64,000 nucleotides of DNA, from positions 124,001 through 188,000 of the forward strand of contig NZ_BMGC01000003.1 of assembly GCF_014639795.1 (NCBI RefSeq). The letters run 5' to 3'. The translations under genes and the position numbers were made by a program. Source of the stretch: Gordonia jinhuaensis. Its GTDB lineage: Bacteria > Actinomycetota > Actinomycetes > Mycobacteriales > Mycobacteriaceae. Under the pieces are notes generated by a model, which ran no database searches, had not been told where the DNA came from, and saw only the letters and a list, made by a program, of their open reading frames with translations. This document shows, in pieces, positions 44,554 to 54,212 of the stretch (position 1 is the stretch's first letter; each line of letters begins with the position of its first letter).

Positions 44554-46098
44554 GTGACCGCTGCTCTGATTGTTCTCGTCGTCGGGCTGGTCGCGCTCGT
44601 CGCAGGTCTGGCGACTCTGGGTTGTGCAGTGCTCGCGCGCAGGCGTGATGCGGGTGCCGTCGAACCAGCCGAGGTGGCCGACATCCATCCGTCGGTGCTG
44701 GTCGAGCCGGGTACCGAGACTGCCCGCGGCCGGATGAGCCGCGCCGCGCTCCTGGGTTTGATCGTCGGGGAGACCGAATCGGCCATCGTGGTCGTCGACC
44801 GCCACCGCGATGTGGTGCTCTACAACGAACAGGCCCACCATCTGGGGCTGGTGCGCGACCAGCTGATCGACGACAAGATCTGGCGCGCGGTGGAGCCGAT
44901 GTTCGAGCGGCCGATCATGGCCTCGGAGCCGCCCACCACCGCCTACGGTGATCAGCGCGCGGGCATCCACACCGACCACGACCTCGACATGCTCGTCGAT
45001 CACGACCTCGATGTGCGTTTCGAATTCCGCCCGCCCCACTACACCAGCGGTTTCGTGTCGACCGGCCGTGTCACCAGCCGTCCGGTGCTCGGCGTGCGGT
45101 GTCTGGCGCGACTGGTGTCGGCGGTGCCCGGCGACAATCCGGTCACCGAGCGCGGTTTCGCCGGCGGATCCTCCACGGATGGCCGGCGGGCCGATGCCGC
45201 GCGCACCGAACGCTATGCGGTCATCTATGGCACCGACGACTCGGAGAACCTACGTGTGGAGGCCACCCGACGTGATTTCGTCGCCAACGTCTCTCACGAA
45301 CTCAAGACTCCGGTCGGCGCGATCGGCCTGCTCACCGAGGCGCTGTTGGAGTCCAACGACGACCCGGAAGCGGTCGATCACTTCGGACGACGTGTGATCG
45401 CGGAGTCGACGCGAATGGGCAACATGGTCAACGAGTTGATCTCGTTGTCGCGCCTGCAGGATTCCGAACCGCTCACCGACCTCGAGATCGTCGACGTCGA
45501 CGCGCTGATCGCCGACGCGCTGTCGCACGCCCAGATCCCCGCCGAGGCGGCCAAGACGTATCTGTCGTCGGATGGACCCAGTGGGCTGAGGGTGCGTGGC
45601 GACCGCGGTCTGCTACTGACGGCCTTGGATAACCTCATCAACAACGCGATCGCCTACTCGCCGGCCAACAGCACGGTGTCGGTGAGCAGACGGCTGGTCA
45701 CCGACGCCGACGGTCGCGAGATGGTGGCCATCGCGGTGACCGACCGCGGCATCGGGATCGCCCCGCGCGACCAGCAGCGGGTGTTCGAGCGCTTCTTCCG
45801 GGTCGACAAGGCGCGATCGCGGGCGACCGGCGGGACGGGCCTGGGGCTGGCCATCGTCAAACACGTCGCGGCCAACCACGACGGACACATCTCACTGTGG
45901 AGCAAACCCGGAACCGGGTCGACCTTCACCCTCAGCATCCCGCGAGTGGTGCCCGACGACGAGCTGCTCGCCTCGCCCAGCATCGAAGACCATTCGACCG
46001 ACCGCTCTCAGCGCGGCGGTACCTCCCGTGTCGACAGGCACGGCCCGTCGACCCCCATCCGCCCGACTCCCACCCACCAGAAGGAACTGATCCGTTGA
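44554..46098 (+). CDS. senX3: Sensor histidine kinase SenX3
   Basis: SenX3 senses phosphate state together with PhoU and the Pst system and phosphorylates RegX3. The 514-residue protein has one clear N-terminal membrane segment (LIVLVVGLVALVAGLATLGCAVLA), a PAS-like region (AIVVVDRHRDVVLYNEQAHHLGL), the H box FVANVSHELKTPVGA with His248, the N box NLINNAIAYS, and the G boxes DRGIGIAP and GGTGLGLAIVKHVA. A long hydrophilic tail follows. The GTG start is leaderless-like. The stop overlaps the regX3 TTG by four bases. Confidence 0.94.
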   Translation: MTAALIVLVVGLVALVAGLATLGCAVLARRRDAGAVEPAEVADIHPSVLVEPGTETARGRMSRAALLGLIVGETESAIVVVDRHRDVVLYNEQAHHLGLVRDQLIDDKIWRAVEPMFERPIMASEPPTTAYGDQRAGIHTDHDLDMLVDHDLDVRFEFRPPHYTSGFVSTGRVTSRPVLGVRCLARLVSAVPGDNPVTERGFAGGSSTDGRRADAARTERYAVIYGTDDSENLRVEATRRDFVANVSHELKTPVGAIGLLTEALLESNDDPEAVDHFGRRVIAESTRMGNMVNELISLSRLQDSEPLTDLEIVDVDALIADALSHAQIPAEAAKTYLSSDGPSGLRVRGDRGLLLTALDNLINNAIAYSPANSTVSVSRRLVTDADGREMVAIAVTDRGIGIAPRDQQRVFERFFRVDKARSRATGGTGLGLAIVKHVAANHDGHISLWSKPGTGSTFTLSIPRVVPDDELLASPSIEDHSTDRSQRGGTSRVDRHGPSTPIRPTPTHQKELIR

Positions 46099-46784
46099 CA
46101 CATGTGCTGATCGTCGAAGACGAGGAATCGCTGGCCGACCCGCTGGCGTTTCTCCTGCGCAAAGAGGGCTTCGAGACCACGATCGTCGCCGACGGCTCCC
46201 GCGCACTCGGTGAGTTCGATCGCGTCTCGCCCGACATCGTGCTGCTGGATCTGATGCTGCCCGGCATGTCGGGCACCGAGGTGTGCAAGTCGTTGCGTAC
46301 CCGCTCGTCGGTTCCGGTGATCATGGTGACCGCGCGTGATTCCGAGATCGACAAGGTCGTGGGCCTCGAACTCGGCGCCGACGACTACGTGACCAAGCCG
46401 TATTCGGCACGTGAGCTGATCGCGCGGATCCGGGCGGTGCTGCGCCGCGGCTCCGACGCGGGCGACGACGGGATCGTCGACGACGGCCTGCTCGAGGCCG
46501 GCCCGGTGTCGATGGATGTGGAACGCCACACCGTCGCCGCCAACGGCGTGCCGATCACGTTGCCGCTCAAGGAGTTCGACCTTCTCGAATACCTGCTGCG
46601 CAACTCCGGCCGGGTGCTGACCCGAGGGCAGTTGATCGATCGGGTGTGGGGTGCGGACTATGTGGGCGACACCAAGACACTCGATGTGCACGTCAAGCGG
46701 TTGCGCTCGAAGATCGAGGCCGATCCCGGCAACCCGAAACATCTGATCACCGTGCGCGGGCTGGGCTACAAGCTCGAGCCGTGA
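46095..46784 (+). CDS. regX3: Response regulator RegX3
   Basis: RegX3 is the OmpR/PhoB-type regulator of the phosphate response. In the 229-residue protein the receiver domain has the acidic pair in IVEDEESL, phosphoacceptor Asp52 in IVLLDLMLPG and Lys in YVTKPYS. The winged-helix domain is typical (EFDLLEYLLRNSGRVLTRGQLIDRVWG, then DTKTLDVHVKRLRSKIE). The TTG at 46095 overlaps the senX3 stop (TTGA) and has AAGGAA upstream, giving THVLIVEDE as the natural N-terminus. Confidence 0.95.
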   Translation: MTHVLIVEDEESLADPLAFLLRKEGFETTIVADGSRALGEFDRVSPDIVLLDLMLPGMSGTEVCKSLRTRSSVPVIMVTARDSEIDKVVGLELGADDYVTKPYSARELIARIRAVLRRGSDAGDDGIVDDGLLEAGPVSMDVERHTVAANGVPITLPLKEFDLLEYLLRNSGRVLTRGQLIDRVWGADYVGDTKTLDVHVKRLRSKIEADPGNPKHLITVRGLGYKLEP

Positions 46785-46811
46785 GCCGGGCAGTGCCAGC
46801 GCCGCGCCGCC

Positions 46812-47648
46812 TCAGTCCGAGAGCTTCTCGTATTTGATGTCGGTGTCGCGGTGGCCGGTGGCGCGTTCGGTCGCCGCGTGTACGGCGATCAGACCGAGCC
46901 CGTTGCGGCGCTTGCAGGCCCGGGCGAGTTCGTCGTAGGCGGCTTGTCCGAGCAGTTCGGTGAGCTCGGGGGCGTAGGACTCCCACACCTGGGTGGAGCC
47001 CACATGGGCGTCGGGTGAGCTGGTGCAGTACCACGTCAGATCGTGACCGCCCGACCCCCAGCCGCGCCGGTCGTATTCGGTGATGGTGGTCTTGAGCACC
47101 TCGGTGCCGTCGGCGAGTTCCACCCACTCCTGCAGCCGCCGGACCGGCAGCTGCCAGCACACGTCGGGTTTGACGGTCAGCGGTTCCAGGCCCTTGCGCA
47201 GCGCCATCCGGTGCAGTGCGCATCCGGGGCCGTGCTCGAAGTCGGTGCGATTGTGGAAGATGCACGCACCCTTGTGTAGCCGCGTCTTCAGCGCGGGCTC
47301 GTCCTCGAGTTCACCTTCTTCGAGATAGCCGCGCTTGCCCAGCGGGTCCTTGCCCGACCCCTTCTCGTGGAATTGCCAGTCGTCGGCGGTCAGCATCTTC
47401 ACGGCCTTGGCGAGGCGTTTGCGGTCGTCCTTGTCGGACAGATACGCGCCGTGCGAGCAGCAACCCGCGTCCTCCTGCCCCTCCACGATCCCCTGGCAGG
47501 CAGGGGTGCCGAAAACACATGTCCACCGCGACAACAACCAGGTGAGATCGGCGGCGATCAGGTGGTGGGGATCGGCGGGGTCGTAGAACTCGAACCACTC
47601 GCGGGGGAAGTCGAGATCGACCTCTGGGGTCGGGGTCATGCGCTGCAC
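46812..47648 (-). CDS. Conserved Cys-rich cytosolic protein (Rv0495c-like, DUF3109 type)
   Basis: This 278-residue protein carries spaced cysteines: [36 protein letters not shown] and DVCWQLP. The pattern suggests a metal or iron-sulfur site and resembles the Rv0495c family, which lies at the same place next to regX3 and ppx. No signal peptide or membrane segment is seen. The start is set at GTG 47648 because TACGGT lies 7 bases upstream (leaderless); ATG 47639 is three codons in. It is convergent with regX3 and divergent from ppx. The function is unknown. Confidence 0.78.
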   Translation of the reverse strand: MQRMTPTPEVDLDFPREWFEFYDPADPHHLIAADLTWLLSRWTCVFGTPACQGIVEGQEDAGCCSHGAYLSDKDDRKRLAKAVKMLTADDWQFHEKGSGKDPLGKRGYLEEGELEDEPALKTRLHKGACIFHNRTDFEHGPGCALHRMALRKGLEPLTVKPDVCWQLPVRRLQEWVELADGTEVLKTTITEYDRRGWGSGGHDLTWYCTSSPDAHVGSTQVWESYAPELTELLGQAAYDELARACKRRNGLGLIAVHAATERATGHRDTDIKYEKLSD

Positions 47649-47786
47649 CCCGCCCACCGTAGACCGGTCGGACCGCCTGCACCGGACGGGGCGGTGACCT
47701 GCCGAGACAGCGCTCTGCCGACCCCGTGGGGGCGTGTCGCATGTGCACTGGGCCACCGTGTCAACGACGGTAACCCGGCGACGCAC

Positions 47787-47792
47787 TAAATT
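47787..47792 (+). promoter_or_regulatory. -10 element of the ppx gene (leaderless start)
   Basis: TAAATT ends 6 bases before the GTG start of the exopolyphosphatase gene, in a spacer without a ribosome site. Confidence 0.5.
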
Positions 47793-47798
47793 GGACCC

Positions 47799-48791
47799 GT
47801 GCGTTTGGGAGTTCTGGATGTCGGAAGCAACACGGTGCACCTCCTCGTGGTGGATGCCCACCGTGGCGGTCACCCGACCCCGATGAGTTCGACGAAGGCG
47901 ACGTTGCGCCTCGCCGAGCAGATCGACGATGACGGGCGGCTGACTCGTCGGGGCGCTCAATCGCTGGTCGAGGCGGTCGGTGAGTTCACCGAGATCGCGC
48001 TGACGTCGGGGTGCGAGCAGGTGATGGCCTTTGCCACCTCGGCCGTGCGCGACGCCACCAACTGCGACGAGGTGCTGGCCCATGTGCGGGCGACCACCGG
48101 CGTCGACGTGGTGGTGCTCAGCGGCGCCAACGAGTCCCGGCTCACCTCGCTGGCCGTCCGTCGCTGGTACGGCTGGAGTGCCGGGCGCATCCTCAACCTC
48201 GACATCGGCGGCGGTTCGCTGGAGATGTCCAACGGTGTCGACGAGGAGCCCGACGTGGCGTTGTCGCTGCCGCTGGGTGCGGGCCGGCTGACTCGCGAAT
48301 GGTTGTCGGAGGACCCGCCCGGACGACGTCGGATCGGCGTGCTGCGCGACTGGCTCGACGCCGAACTGGCCGGTCCGGCCAAAGAACTCCTCGACGCCGG
48401 GCGGCCCGACGTCGCGGTCGGCACCTCGAAGACCTTCCGCAGCCTCGCACGACTGACCGGTGCGGCGCCCTCAAGCGCCGGTCCGCGCGTCAAACGCAGC
48501 CTCACCACCAGCGGATTGCGTCAGCTGATCTCCTTCATCTCCCGGATGAGCACCGCCGATCGCGCCGAACTCGAAGGCGTCAGCGCCGACCGCGCGGGAC
48601 AGCTCGTGGCGGGCGCGCTGGTGGCCGAAGCGAGCATGCGCGCGCTGTCGGTCGATACATTGGAGATCTGCCCGTGGGCACTGCGTGAGGGAGTCATCCT
48701 GCGCAGACTCGACCGGGAACCGAACGAGAACGCTGCCCGCCTGGACGACGACAGCATCGAAGTCCATGCGGACGCGAGGATGGTGAACTGA
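47799..48791 (+). CDS. ppx: Ppx/GppA-family phosphatase
   Basis: This enzyme family removes phosphate from polyphosphate or pppGpp and links to the phosphate response of senX3-regX3 nearby. The 330-residue protein has the actin-like ATPase core: [44 protein letters not shown] and [13 protein letters not shown]. It corresponds to Rv0496, which is a short, single-unit member. The GTG start is leaderless. It is followed after one base by the membrane-protein gene. Confidence 0.92.
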   Translation: MRLGVLDVGSNTVHLLVVDAHRGGHPTPMSSTKATLRLAEQIDDDGRLTRRGAQSLVEAVGEFTEIALTSGCEQVMAFATSAVRDATNCDEVLAHVRATTGVDVVVLSGANESRLTSLAVRRWYGWSAGRILNLDIGGGSLEMSNGVDEEPDVALSLPLGAGRLTREWLSEDPPGRRRIGVLRDWLDAELAGPAKELLDAGRPDVAVGTSKTFRSLARLTGAAPSSAGPRVKRSLTTSGLRQLISFISRMSTADRAELEGVSADRAGQLVAGALVAEASMRALSVDTLEICPWALREGVILRRLDREPNENAARLDDDSIEVHADARMVN

Positions 48792-48792
48792 C

Positions 48793-50541
48793 GTGGCACG
48801 CTCACGCGACCCCGAGTCGCGACCGATCTCGGTCGCCGAACTCCTTGCGCGCAGCGGTGAGAACCCGCCGTCGCAGAGCCGCACGCGCCGGCGCGCGCGT
48901 GAGGGGTCGCTGTCGGTCGCCGAACTGACGGGGGAGATCCCGCGGATCAGCAAGGAAGATCTCGAGGCAGCCGATCGTGCGGACGCGCAGGCAGCCGAGG
49001 CGCAGGCAGCCGAGGCGCAGGCAGGCTCGACCACCGAATCAGGCCGTCGTCACCGCCGTGCCGCTGAGGCCGGTGAGGCCGGTGACGCCACCGAGACGAT
49101 CGAGTCCGCGGACTCCGCCGCCGGTGAGACCTCGACACCGGCGCAGGACGCGGTCGTCGGCTCCGACCAGGTGGGTGGTGTCGACACAGACGGCGCTGAT
49201 ACAGACGGCGCTGTTACAGACGGGGAGCGGATCAGCGACGACGCGGCAGACCGGCGCGAGGAGCCGTTCCCGACGTCCGATGATCCGGTGCCCGCGCGTG
49301 AGGACACCGAACGCACCGACGAGCCGTTCCCGCATTCGGAGCCACCCGCACCCCAGCCCCCGGTGCAAGAGACGCCGGGTCGGCAGATGCCGGCGTCTCA
49401 GGCGAGGCCGATGCCGCCGACCCGCGACATCAGCCAGTCCGAGATCGCCCGGCGGCTCGATCCGCGCGACGACGACTCGGCCGATCAGACGCCCGCCGAT
49501 GATGCGGCGACCGGAATCATCCCCCGCGTGCGCGGCGACGAATTCGATCCCGCGATCCTCGCCGACGACGATCGCGACACCGACGAATACGACTTCGACC
49601 GCTACCGCAACTTCGCCGACGCGCAGACTCCCGACCCTCAGGCCTCGCCAGCTGTGACCAGTGCCGATGTCGGGGTCAAGCGATCGCTGATCTCGCGGCT
49701 GTTCGGTCGGGGCGCGCGCACGCAGGCAGCAGCCGGCGCAGCCGAGGCAGCCGACGACACCAGCACGCAGACAACTGGTCGGGCGGCGGTGACCAATCCG
49801 CTCGACCGCGCAGGTGTCGTGGACACCGACCACGAGACTCCGGACACCGGGCACGAGAACCCGGAGACCGGACACGCGGAGACGGGGCGCAGGGCGGTCT
49901 CGGACACCGAGGTCACCGACCCCGACATCACAGGCGCGGCCGCCGACGAACCGACATCGCGGCGATCGGGCCCCCTGGATCTCTCGGAGTTCGAGCACGA
50001 ATTCGACGCCGCCGACCGGGCCGAAAGCCACGAGAAGTCAACCGTGTCGGGTCGCCGCACCGGTGCGGACGATCTCCCCGGCGCATCCACCAACTCTGTC
50101 GACACCGACGAGGCCGGATCCGACACCGCTGAAACGCCACCATCGGCGCCGGCGGCATTGTCATCAGCCGTCTCGTCCCGGACCGCAGCGTCCTCGACAG
50201 CAGGGTCATTCCCAGCCTCGGCGCCGACGGCGGCCACCTCCGACACGACCTCCGGCGATGCCGGTGCCGACACCTCGTCTCCGGGGCGGCAGTGGCTCGT
50301 GTTCGTCACCGAGATCGTGCTGGGTGTGGCGGTCGGAGTGGGTCTGTTCTGGGGTTTCACCGAGTTGTGGAAATGGAACGTCTACTTCGCGCTCGTGCTG
50401 GCGATCGTGGTGATCTTCGGTCTGGTCACGATGGTGCACATCGTGCGCAAGACGCCTGATCTGCTCACCACGTTCTTGGCGCTGGCCGTGGGGCTGATCG
50501 TCACGATTGGTCCCCTTGCTTTCCTCGCCTCCACCAATTAG
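48793..50541 (+). CDS. Low-complexity acidic protein with C-terminal membrane helices (Rv0497-like)
   Basis: In this 582-residue protein residues 1-490 are hydrophilic and rich in Asp, Ala, Thr and Glu, and the last 80 residues form about three membrane helices (WLVFVTEIVLGVAVGVGLFWGF, VYFALVLAIVVIFGLVTMVHIV, TTFLALAVGLIVTIGPLAFLA). The N-terminus RDPESRPISVAELLARSGENPP and its echo REGSLSVAELTGEIPRIS match the family start. DNA-level 15-base repeats encode AQAAE and TDGA units. The length exceeds Rv0497 (about 310) because of these expansions. The cytosolic tail may scaffold partners at the membrane; the function is unknown. Confidence 0.75.
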   Translation: MARSRDPESRPISVAELLARSGENPPSQSRTRRRAREGSLSVAELTGEIPRISKEDLEAADRADAQAAEAQAAEAQAGSTTESGRRHRRAAEAGEAGDATETIESADSAAGETSTPAQDAVVGSDQVGGVDTDGADTDGAVTDGERISDDAADRREEPFPTSDDPVPAREDTERTDEPFPHSEPPAPQPPVQETPGRQMPASQARPMPPTRDISQSEIARRLDPRDDDSADQTPADDAATGIIPRVRGDEFDPAILADDDRDTDEYDFDRYRNFADAQTPDPQASPAVTSADVGVKRSLISRLFGRGARTQAAAGAAEAADDTSTQTTGRAAVTNPLDRAGVVDTDHETPDTGHENPETGHAETGRRAVSDTEVTDPDITGAAADEPTSRRSGPLDLSEFEHEFDAADRAESHEKSTVSGRRTGADDLPGASTNSVDTDEAGSDTAETPPSAPAALSSAVSSRTAASSTAGSFPASAPTAATSDTTSGDAGADTSSPGRQWLVFVTEIVLGVAVGVGLFWGFTELWKWNVYFALVLAIVVIFGLVTMVHIVRKTPDLLTTFLALAVGLIVTIGPLAFLASTN

Positions 50542-50600
50542 CCGGCGCGCCAGGTGATCTGGGCCCCCGCGCGACACGCACCGCGTACAGGAGCGATCCG

Positions 50601-51485
50601 ATGAGTGTGGCTGCCGATCGGTCCGACAAGCTCGCCGGTCCCGCCGTACCGATCGGTTTGTCGACGGCCTCGGTGTATCCGCAGAACACCGAGGCCGCAT
50701 TCGCCTACGCCGCCGACCTGGGTTTCGACGGTGTGGAGCTGATGATCTGGAGCGACCCGGTCAGCCAGGACATCGGCCGGATCGAACAGCTCATGGACGA
50801 ATACCAGATGCCGGTGCTGTCGATCCATGCGCCGTGTCTGCTGATCTCGCAACGTGTCTGGGGTCGCGACCAGTCGGCGAAACTCGCCCGGTCGGTCGAC
50901 GCGGCCGAAGACCTCGGCGCCGGTGTGGTGGTGGTTCATCCGCCGTTTCGCTGGCAACGCTCGTACACAGCGCATTTCGCCGATCTCGTCGCCGAGCTCG
51001 AAGAGCGTTCAGATGTCGCGGTGGCGGTGGAGAACATGTTCCCGTTGCGGATCGTGGACCGCCTCTTCGCCAGGCGTTCGGCCCGTGAGCGCGCCGCGTC
51101 CGGGCAGGGCCCGGGTCGGCATGTGTCCGGCTACGGCACGTCCATCGACCCCACTGATGACGGATTCGCGCACTACACGCTCGACCTGTCGCACACCGCA
51201 ACCGCCGGCGTCGACGCACTCGCGCTCTATGACCGCATGGGGGATCGGCTGGCGCATCTGCACCTGGCCGACGGGGATGGGTCGGCCGTCGACGAGCATC
51301 TGATCCCCGGCGATGGTTCGCAGCCGTGCGAGCAGGTGTGCCGTCGCCTGGTGGAGCGCGGATTCACCGGCGCGGCAGTTCTGGAGGTCACCACGGGTGG
51401 TGCCCGCGATCGTCGTGAGCGCAGTGAAATACTCACCAGGGCACTGAGCTTCGCGCGCCGCAACCTCGCTGTCGCCCCGCGCTGA
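50601..51485 (+). CDS. TIM-barrel sugar phosphate isomerase/epimerase-like protein (Rv0498-like)
   Basis: This 294-residue protein has the AP endonuclease 2-type TIM barrel. Strand-end residues are visible: GLSTASVYPQNTEAAFAYAADLGFDGVELMIW, LSIHAPCLLIS, VVVVHPPFRWQR, VAVENMFPLR, HYTLDLSHT, LAHLHLADGDG and FTGAAVLEVTT. These His, Glu and Asp residues fit a metal-binding isomerase or nuclease. It sits in the same place as Rv0498. No substrate is known for this subgroup. Confidence 0.85.
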   Translation: MSVAADRSDKLAGPAVPIGLSTASVYPQNTEAAFAYAADLGFDGVELMIWSDPVSQDIGRIEQLMDEYQMPVLSIHAPCLLISQRVWGRDQSAKLARSVDAAEDLGAGVVVVHPPFRWQRSYTAHFADLVAELEERSDVAVAVENMFPLRIVDRLFARRSARERAASGQGPGRHVSGYGTSIDPTDDGFAHYTLDLSHTATAGVDALALYDRMGDRLAHLHLADGDGSAVDEHLIPGDGSQPCEQVCRRLVERGFTGAAVLEVTTGGARDRRERSEILTRALSFARRNLAVAPR

Positions 51486-51553
51486 ACTCGCCGTCGCCGG
51501 CGCTGACATTGCTGTCGGCTCGCAGGTGAACCGCACTCGCAGAAGGAGCGACG

Positions 51554-52453
51554 ATGACTGCATCGAGCCTTGCCGGGCTGTTGACGCTGACCCCGATCGA
51601 CGTCACCGCCGACCCGGCCACCGCGAATTCGCCGGCCGGCGCACGCCCGGCTCCCGCGGTGTTCTACCGCGCGGTCATCGATCCGGTGTTCACCATCGGG
51701 CCGAAGGTGCACGGCGGCACGTTGCAGATGCTCTCGGCGCATGCTGCCGTCGAGGCGCTGGCCGCCACTCGCGACGACGTCGCCGATGTCGCCGATGTCG
51801 CTGGCGCACACGATCTGGTCCCCGTGGCCACATCGAGCTCATTCCTGTCTGCTCCCGACCCCGGCGAGGTCACGCTCGCCGTCACGATCCGCAAGGCGGG
51901 TCGTCGGGTGTCGGTCGTCGACGTCGACGTGGAGCAGAACGGGCGTACGCAGGTGTCGTCGTCGATCACGGTGAGTTCTCCCGACCCCCGAGGCGGCAGC
52001 TACACCGGCGATCTCGCCCTGCGCGCGCTGGCCACCGAGCCCGACTCCGGTGCCGTGGAGGTGAGGAATTCGCCGATCGGTGAGGTCATGCACCTGCATG
52101 ACGCACTCGAGCTGTGGGTCGACTCCACGTCGATCCCGTTCGCGCGGGGTGAGACAGGGGAGCCGGTGACGCGGTTGTGGACACGTCCGCGTGACGCCGA
52201 TCCCGACACCGCCTTCGCCATCCTCGCCGGTGACATCTCGATGCCGGTGGTGATGAACATCGGTCGTTTCGGCTGGGCCCCCACCATGCAGCTCACCACC
52301 TACGTGCGCCGTCTGCCCGCGCCGGGCTGGCTGCGCATCCAGGCGTCGAGTTCGGAGATCGGTGACGGCTGGTTCGAAGAGGACCACCTGATCATCGACT
52401 CCCTCGGTGAGGTGGTCGCGCAGTCGCGGCAGCTGGCACTCCTGCCGCAGTGA
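51554..52453 (+). CDS. Acyl-CoA thioesterase-like double hotdog protein (Rv0499-like)
   Basis: This 299-residue protein has the double-hotdog layout of TesB-like actinobacterial proteins. The first half has FYRAVIDPVFTIGPKVHGGTLQMLSAHAAVEAL and a strand set ending in VSVVDVDVEQNGRTQVSSSITV. The second has ARGETGEPVTRLWTRPRD, MNIGRFGWAPTMQLTTYVRRLPAPGWLRIQASSSEIGDGWFEEDHLIIDSLGEVVAQSRQLALL, the usual thioesterase end. It probably cleaves an acyl-CoA. It stands between the TIM-barrel gene and proC as in M. tuberculosis. Confidence 0.85.
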   Translation: MTASSLAGLLTLTPIDVTADPATANSPAGARPAPAVFYRAVIDPVFTIGPKVHGGTLQMLSAHAAVEALAATRDDVADVADVAGAHDLVPVATSSSFLSAPDPGEVTLAVTIRKAGRRVSVVDVDVEQNGRTQVSSSITVSSPDPRGGSYTGDLALRALATEPDSGAVEVRNSPIGEVMHLHDALELWVDSTSIPFARGETGEPVTRLWTRPRDADPDTAFAILAGDISMPVVMNIGRFGWAPTMQLTTYVRRLPAPGWLRIQASSSEIGDGWFEEDHLIIDSLGEVVAQSRQLALLPQ

Positions 52454-52513
52454 CACCGCCCGGGCCGGTGTGGGGCTGCGCACGGATACCGGCATGTGGA
52501 AGTGTTGCTGATC

Positions 52514-53371
52514 ATGAGTCAACGAATCGCGATCGTCGGCGGCGGACGTATCGGTGAAGCACTTCTGGCGGGCTTGCTCGAATCGGGCACGCAGGTAAAG
52601 GATCTCGTGGTCGTCGAGCATTCGGCCGCGCGTGCGGCGGAGATCGCCGACACCTACGGTGTGCTGACCACTGATCTGACGACCGCCGTCGAGGGTGCCT
52701 CCGTGGTGGTCGTCGCCGTCAAACCCAAGGACGTCGACGGTGTGATCGAAGCCCTCAGCCGCCTCGACGACGATGACGACCTCGAGCATGTGATCGTCAG
52801 TCTCGCTGCGGGCGTGACCATTTCGCACTACGAGAACAAGCTTCCCGCCGGCTTTCCGATCATCCGCGTCATGCCGAATACGGCGATGCTCGTCGGCGAG
52901 TCGATGTCGGGTGTGTCGGCGGGGCGATTCGCCTCGCAGGAGAACATCGATCTCGTGGTGGCGATGATGAGCAGTGTCGGCAAGGTGCTCGTGGTACCCG
53001 AGAGTCAGATGGATGCGGTCACCGCGATCTCCGGATCCGGTCCGGCCTATGCGTTCTTCCTCGCCGAGGCGATGGTCGACGCGGGCGTGGGACTGGGCCT
53101 GACCCGCGCGCAGGCAACCCAACTCGCCGCCCAGACCATCAAGGGTGCGGGCATCCTGCTCACCGACAGTGGCTCGTCGCCAACCGATCTGCGTGCCGCG
53201 GTCACCTCGCCGGGCGGCACGACCGCGGCCGCGTTACGCGAGTTCGAACGACACGCCGTGCGCAGCGCTGTCAACGAAGCAGCCTTCGCCTGTGCTGCAC
53301 GAAGCGCCGAGGGTGCGGGCGGCGCGTCGGCGAGTTCCGAGGGTGCGGCGGTGTCGCCCGACCGGTCCTGA
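52514..53371 (+). CDS. proC: Pyrroline-5-carboxylate reductase
   Basis: ProC makes proline from pyrroline-5-carboxylate with NAD(P)H in the cytoplasm. The 285-residue protein begins with IAIVGGGRIGEALLAGLL (dinucleotide loop) and carries VVVVAVKPKDVDGVIEAL, FPIIRVMPNTAMLVGESMSG and the dimer signature DAVTAISGSGPAYAFFLAEAMVDAGVGLGL. DLRAAVTSPGGTTAAALREFE is the C-terminal active-site part. The tail after about residue 262 is Ala/Ser-rich and extra. The ATG at 52514 is chosen; an in-frame GTG at 52496 is possible. Confidence 0.96.
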   Translation: MSQRIAIVGGGRIGEALLAGLLESGTQVKDLVVVEHSAARAAEIADTYGVLTTDLTTAVEGASVVVVAVKPKDVDGVIEALSRLDDDDDLEHVIVSLAAGVTISHYENKLPAGFPIIRVMPNTAMLVGESMSGVSAGRFASQENIDLVVAMMSSVGKVLVVPESQMDAVTAISGSGPAYAFFLAEAMVDAGVGLGLTRAQATQLAAQTIKGAGILLTDSGSSPTDLRAAVTSPGGTTAAALREFERHAVRSAVNEAAFACAARSAEGAGGASASSEGAAVSPDRS

Positions 53372-53386
53372 GCAGGGTCGACGTCG

Positions 53387-53419
53387 GCGGGGCCCGTATG
53401 AGGCGAAAATCGGCCCCGC
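53387..53419. terminator. Hairpin after proC
   Basis: GCGGGGCC (53387-53394) pairs with GGCCCCGC (53412-53419) around a 17-base loop. A second small hairpin, AACCTC/GAGGTT (53428-53433 and 53445-53450), follows. Confidence 0.5.
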
Positions 53420-53505
53420 GAGGGTGGAACCTCGACATCTAGTTGAGGTTGTGACCTCGGTTGACGTCGAGCGTGAAGTGGCCCAATGTGGCAGGTAAGG
53501 GCGTT

Positions 53506-53543
53506 GACGTGAGGAAACGCCGCGAGTTATTTGCACTCACGTC
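53506..53543. promoter_or_regulatory. Inverted repeat upstream of the BldC-like gene
   Basis: GACGTGAG (53506-53513) and CTCACGTC (53536-53543) form an 8-base dyad with a 22-base spacer, in a locally AT-rich patch before the HTH gene. CCTCACGAGTC near 53551 repeats half of it. Operator function is a guess. Confidence 0.35.
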
Positions 53544-53651
53544 GCATCAACCTCACGAGTCACGCTAAGCTCCGTCTAGCACGTGCGTGTCTGATGTCCG
53601 CCGGAGGGGAAGCCGGTGGCCGCGACGCGTGCATGGAGGTGTGGAAATTCC

Positions 53652-53873
53652 ATGGCGCCTGCGAGCAAGCCTGGAGAGATAGGCCCCGCCGATGCGGGGT
53701 CGCAGTTTCTGACCGTCGCCGAGGTCGCGGCGCTGATGCGTGTCTCGAAGATGACCGTCTACCGACTGGTGCACAGCGGGGAGTTGCCCGCCGTGCGGGT
53801 CGGCCGTTCGTTCCGCGTACCCGCCAAAGCGGTGCACGACTACCTGGAGACCTCGTACTTCGACGTGGGCTGA
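53652..53873 (+). CDS. BldC/excisionase-type MerR-like helix-turn-helix protein (Rv0500A-like)
   Basis: This small DNA-binding protein is 73 residues from ATG 53652, nearly all one winged helix: FLTVAEVAALMRVSKMTVYRLVHSGELPAVRVGRSFRVPAKAVHDYLETSYF. It belongs with BldC-like developmental regulators, which bind DNA as repeated head-to-tail units. A GTG at 53616 has a better ribosome site (GGAGGGG at 6 bases) and would add 12 residues (AATRAWRCGNS), so the true start is uncertain. Position after proC and before bS22 matches Rv0500A in M. tuberculosis. Confidence 0.85.
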   Translation: MAPASKPGEIGPADAGSQFLTVAEVAALMRVSKMTVYRLVHSGELPAVRVGRSFRVPAKAVHDYLETSYFDVG

Positions 53874-53895
53874 GTCTCGTGAGCCCTCAGCCTCT

Positions 53896-53952
53896 GGTGG
53901 GCTGTCGGCGGTCCGGTGGGTCGTCGGCGGTCCTGTGGGCTGTCGGCGTCGG
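53896..53952. repeat. Three tandem 19-base repeats between the HTH gene and the bS22 gene
   Basis: GGTGGGCTGTCGGCGGTCC (53896-53914) is followed by GGTGGGTCGTCGGCGGTCC (53915-53933) and a looser copy (53934-53952). They lie in the 339-base gap 53874-54212, which otherwise shows only a CCGGCCG-TCG-CGGCCGG hairpin near 54152 and no gene I can support. Confidence 0.7.
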
Positions 53953-54212
53953 TCACGCTCCGTGATTCGTCGTGTCCGGCCGCTGGCTCGATCAGGCATC
54001 GGTGCAGGTCAGCGGCTAGGTTGCGGTGAGTGACGTGGGGCGATTTCGTTCGTCCGACACCCGCACGGTAATGTGGATGGTCGTTGTGCTGTACGCGCGT
54101 CCGTCGGGTTCCCGGCGGTGGTGGGGGCGGCACATGCACCAGATGCATACCGGCCGTCGCGGCCGGACGAGTGAAATTGGCCGCCAGGCCCGGATCGTGA
54201 GGAAGTGCGCCG

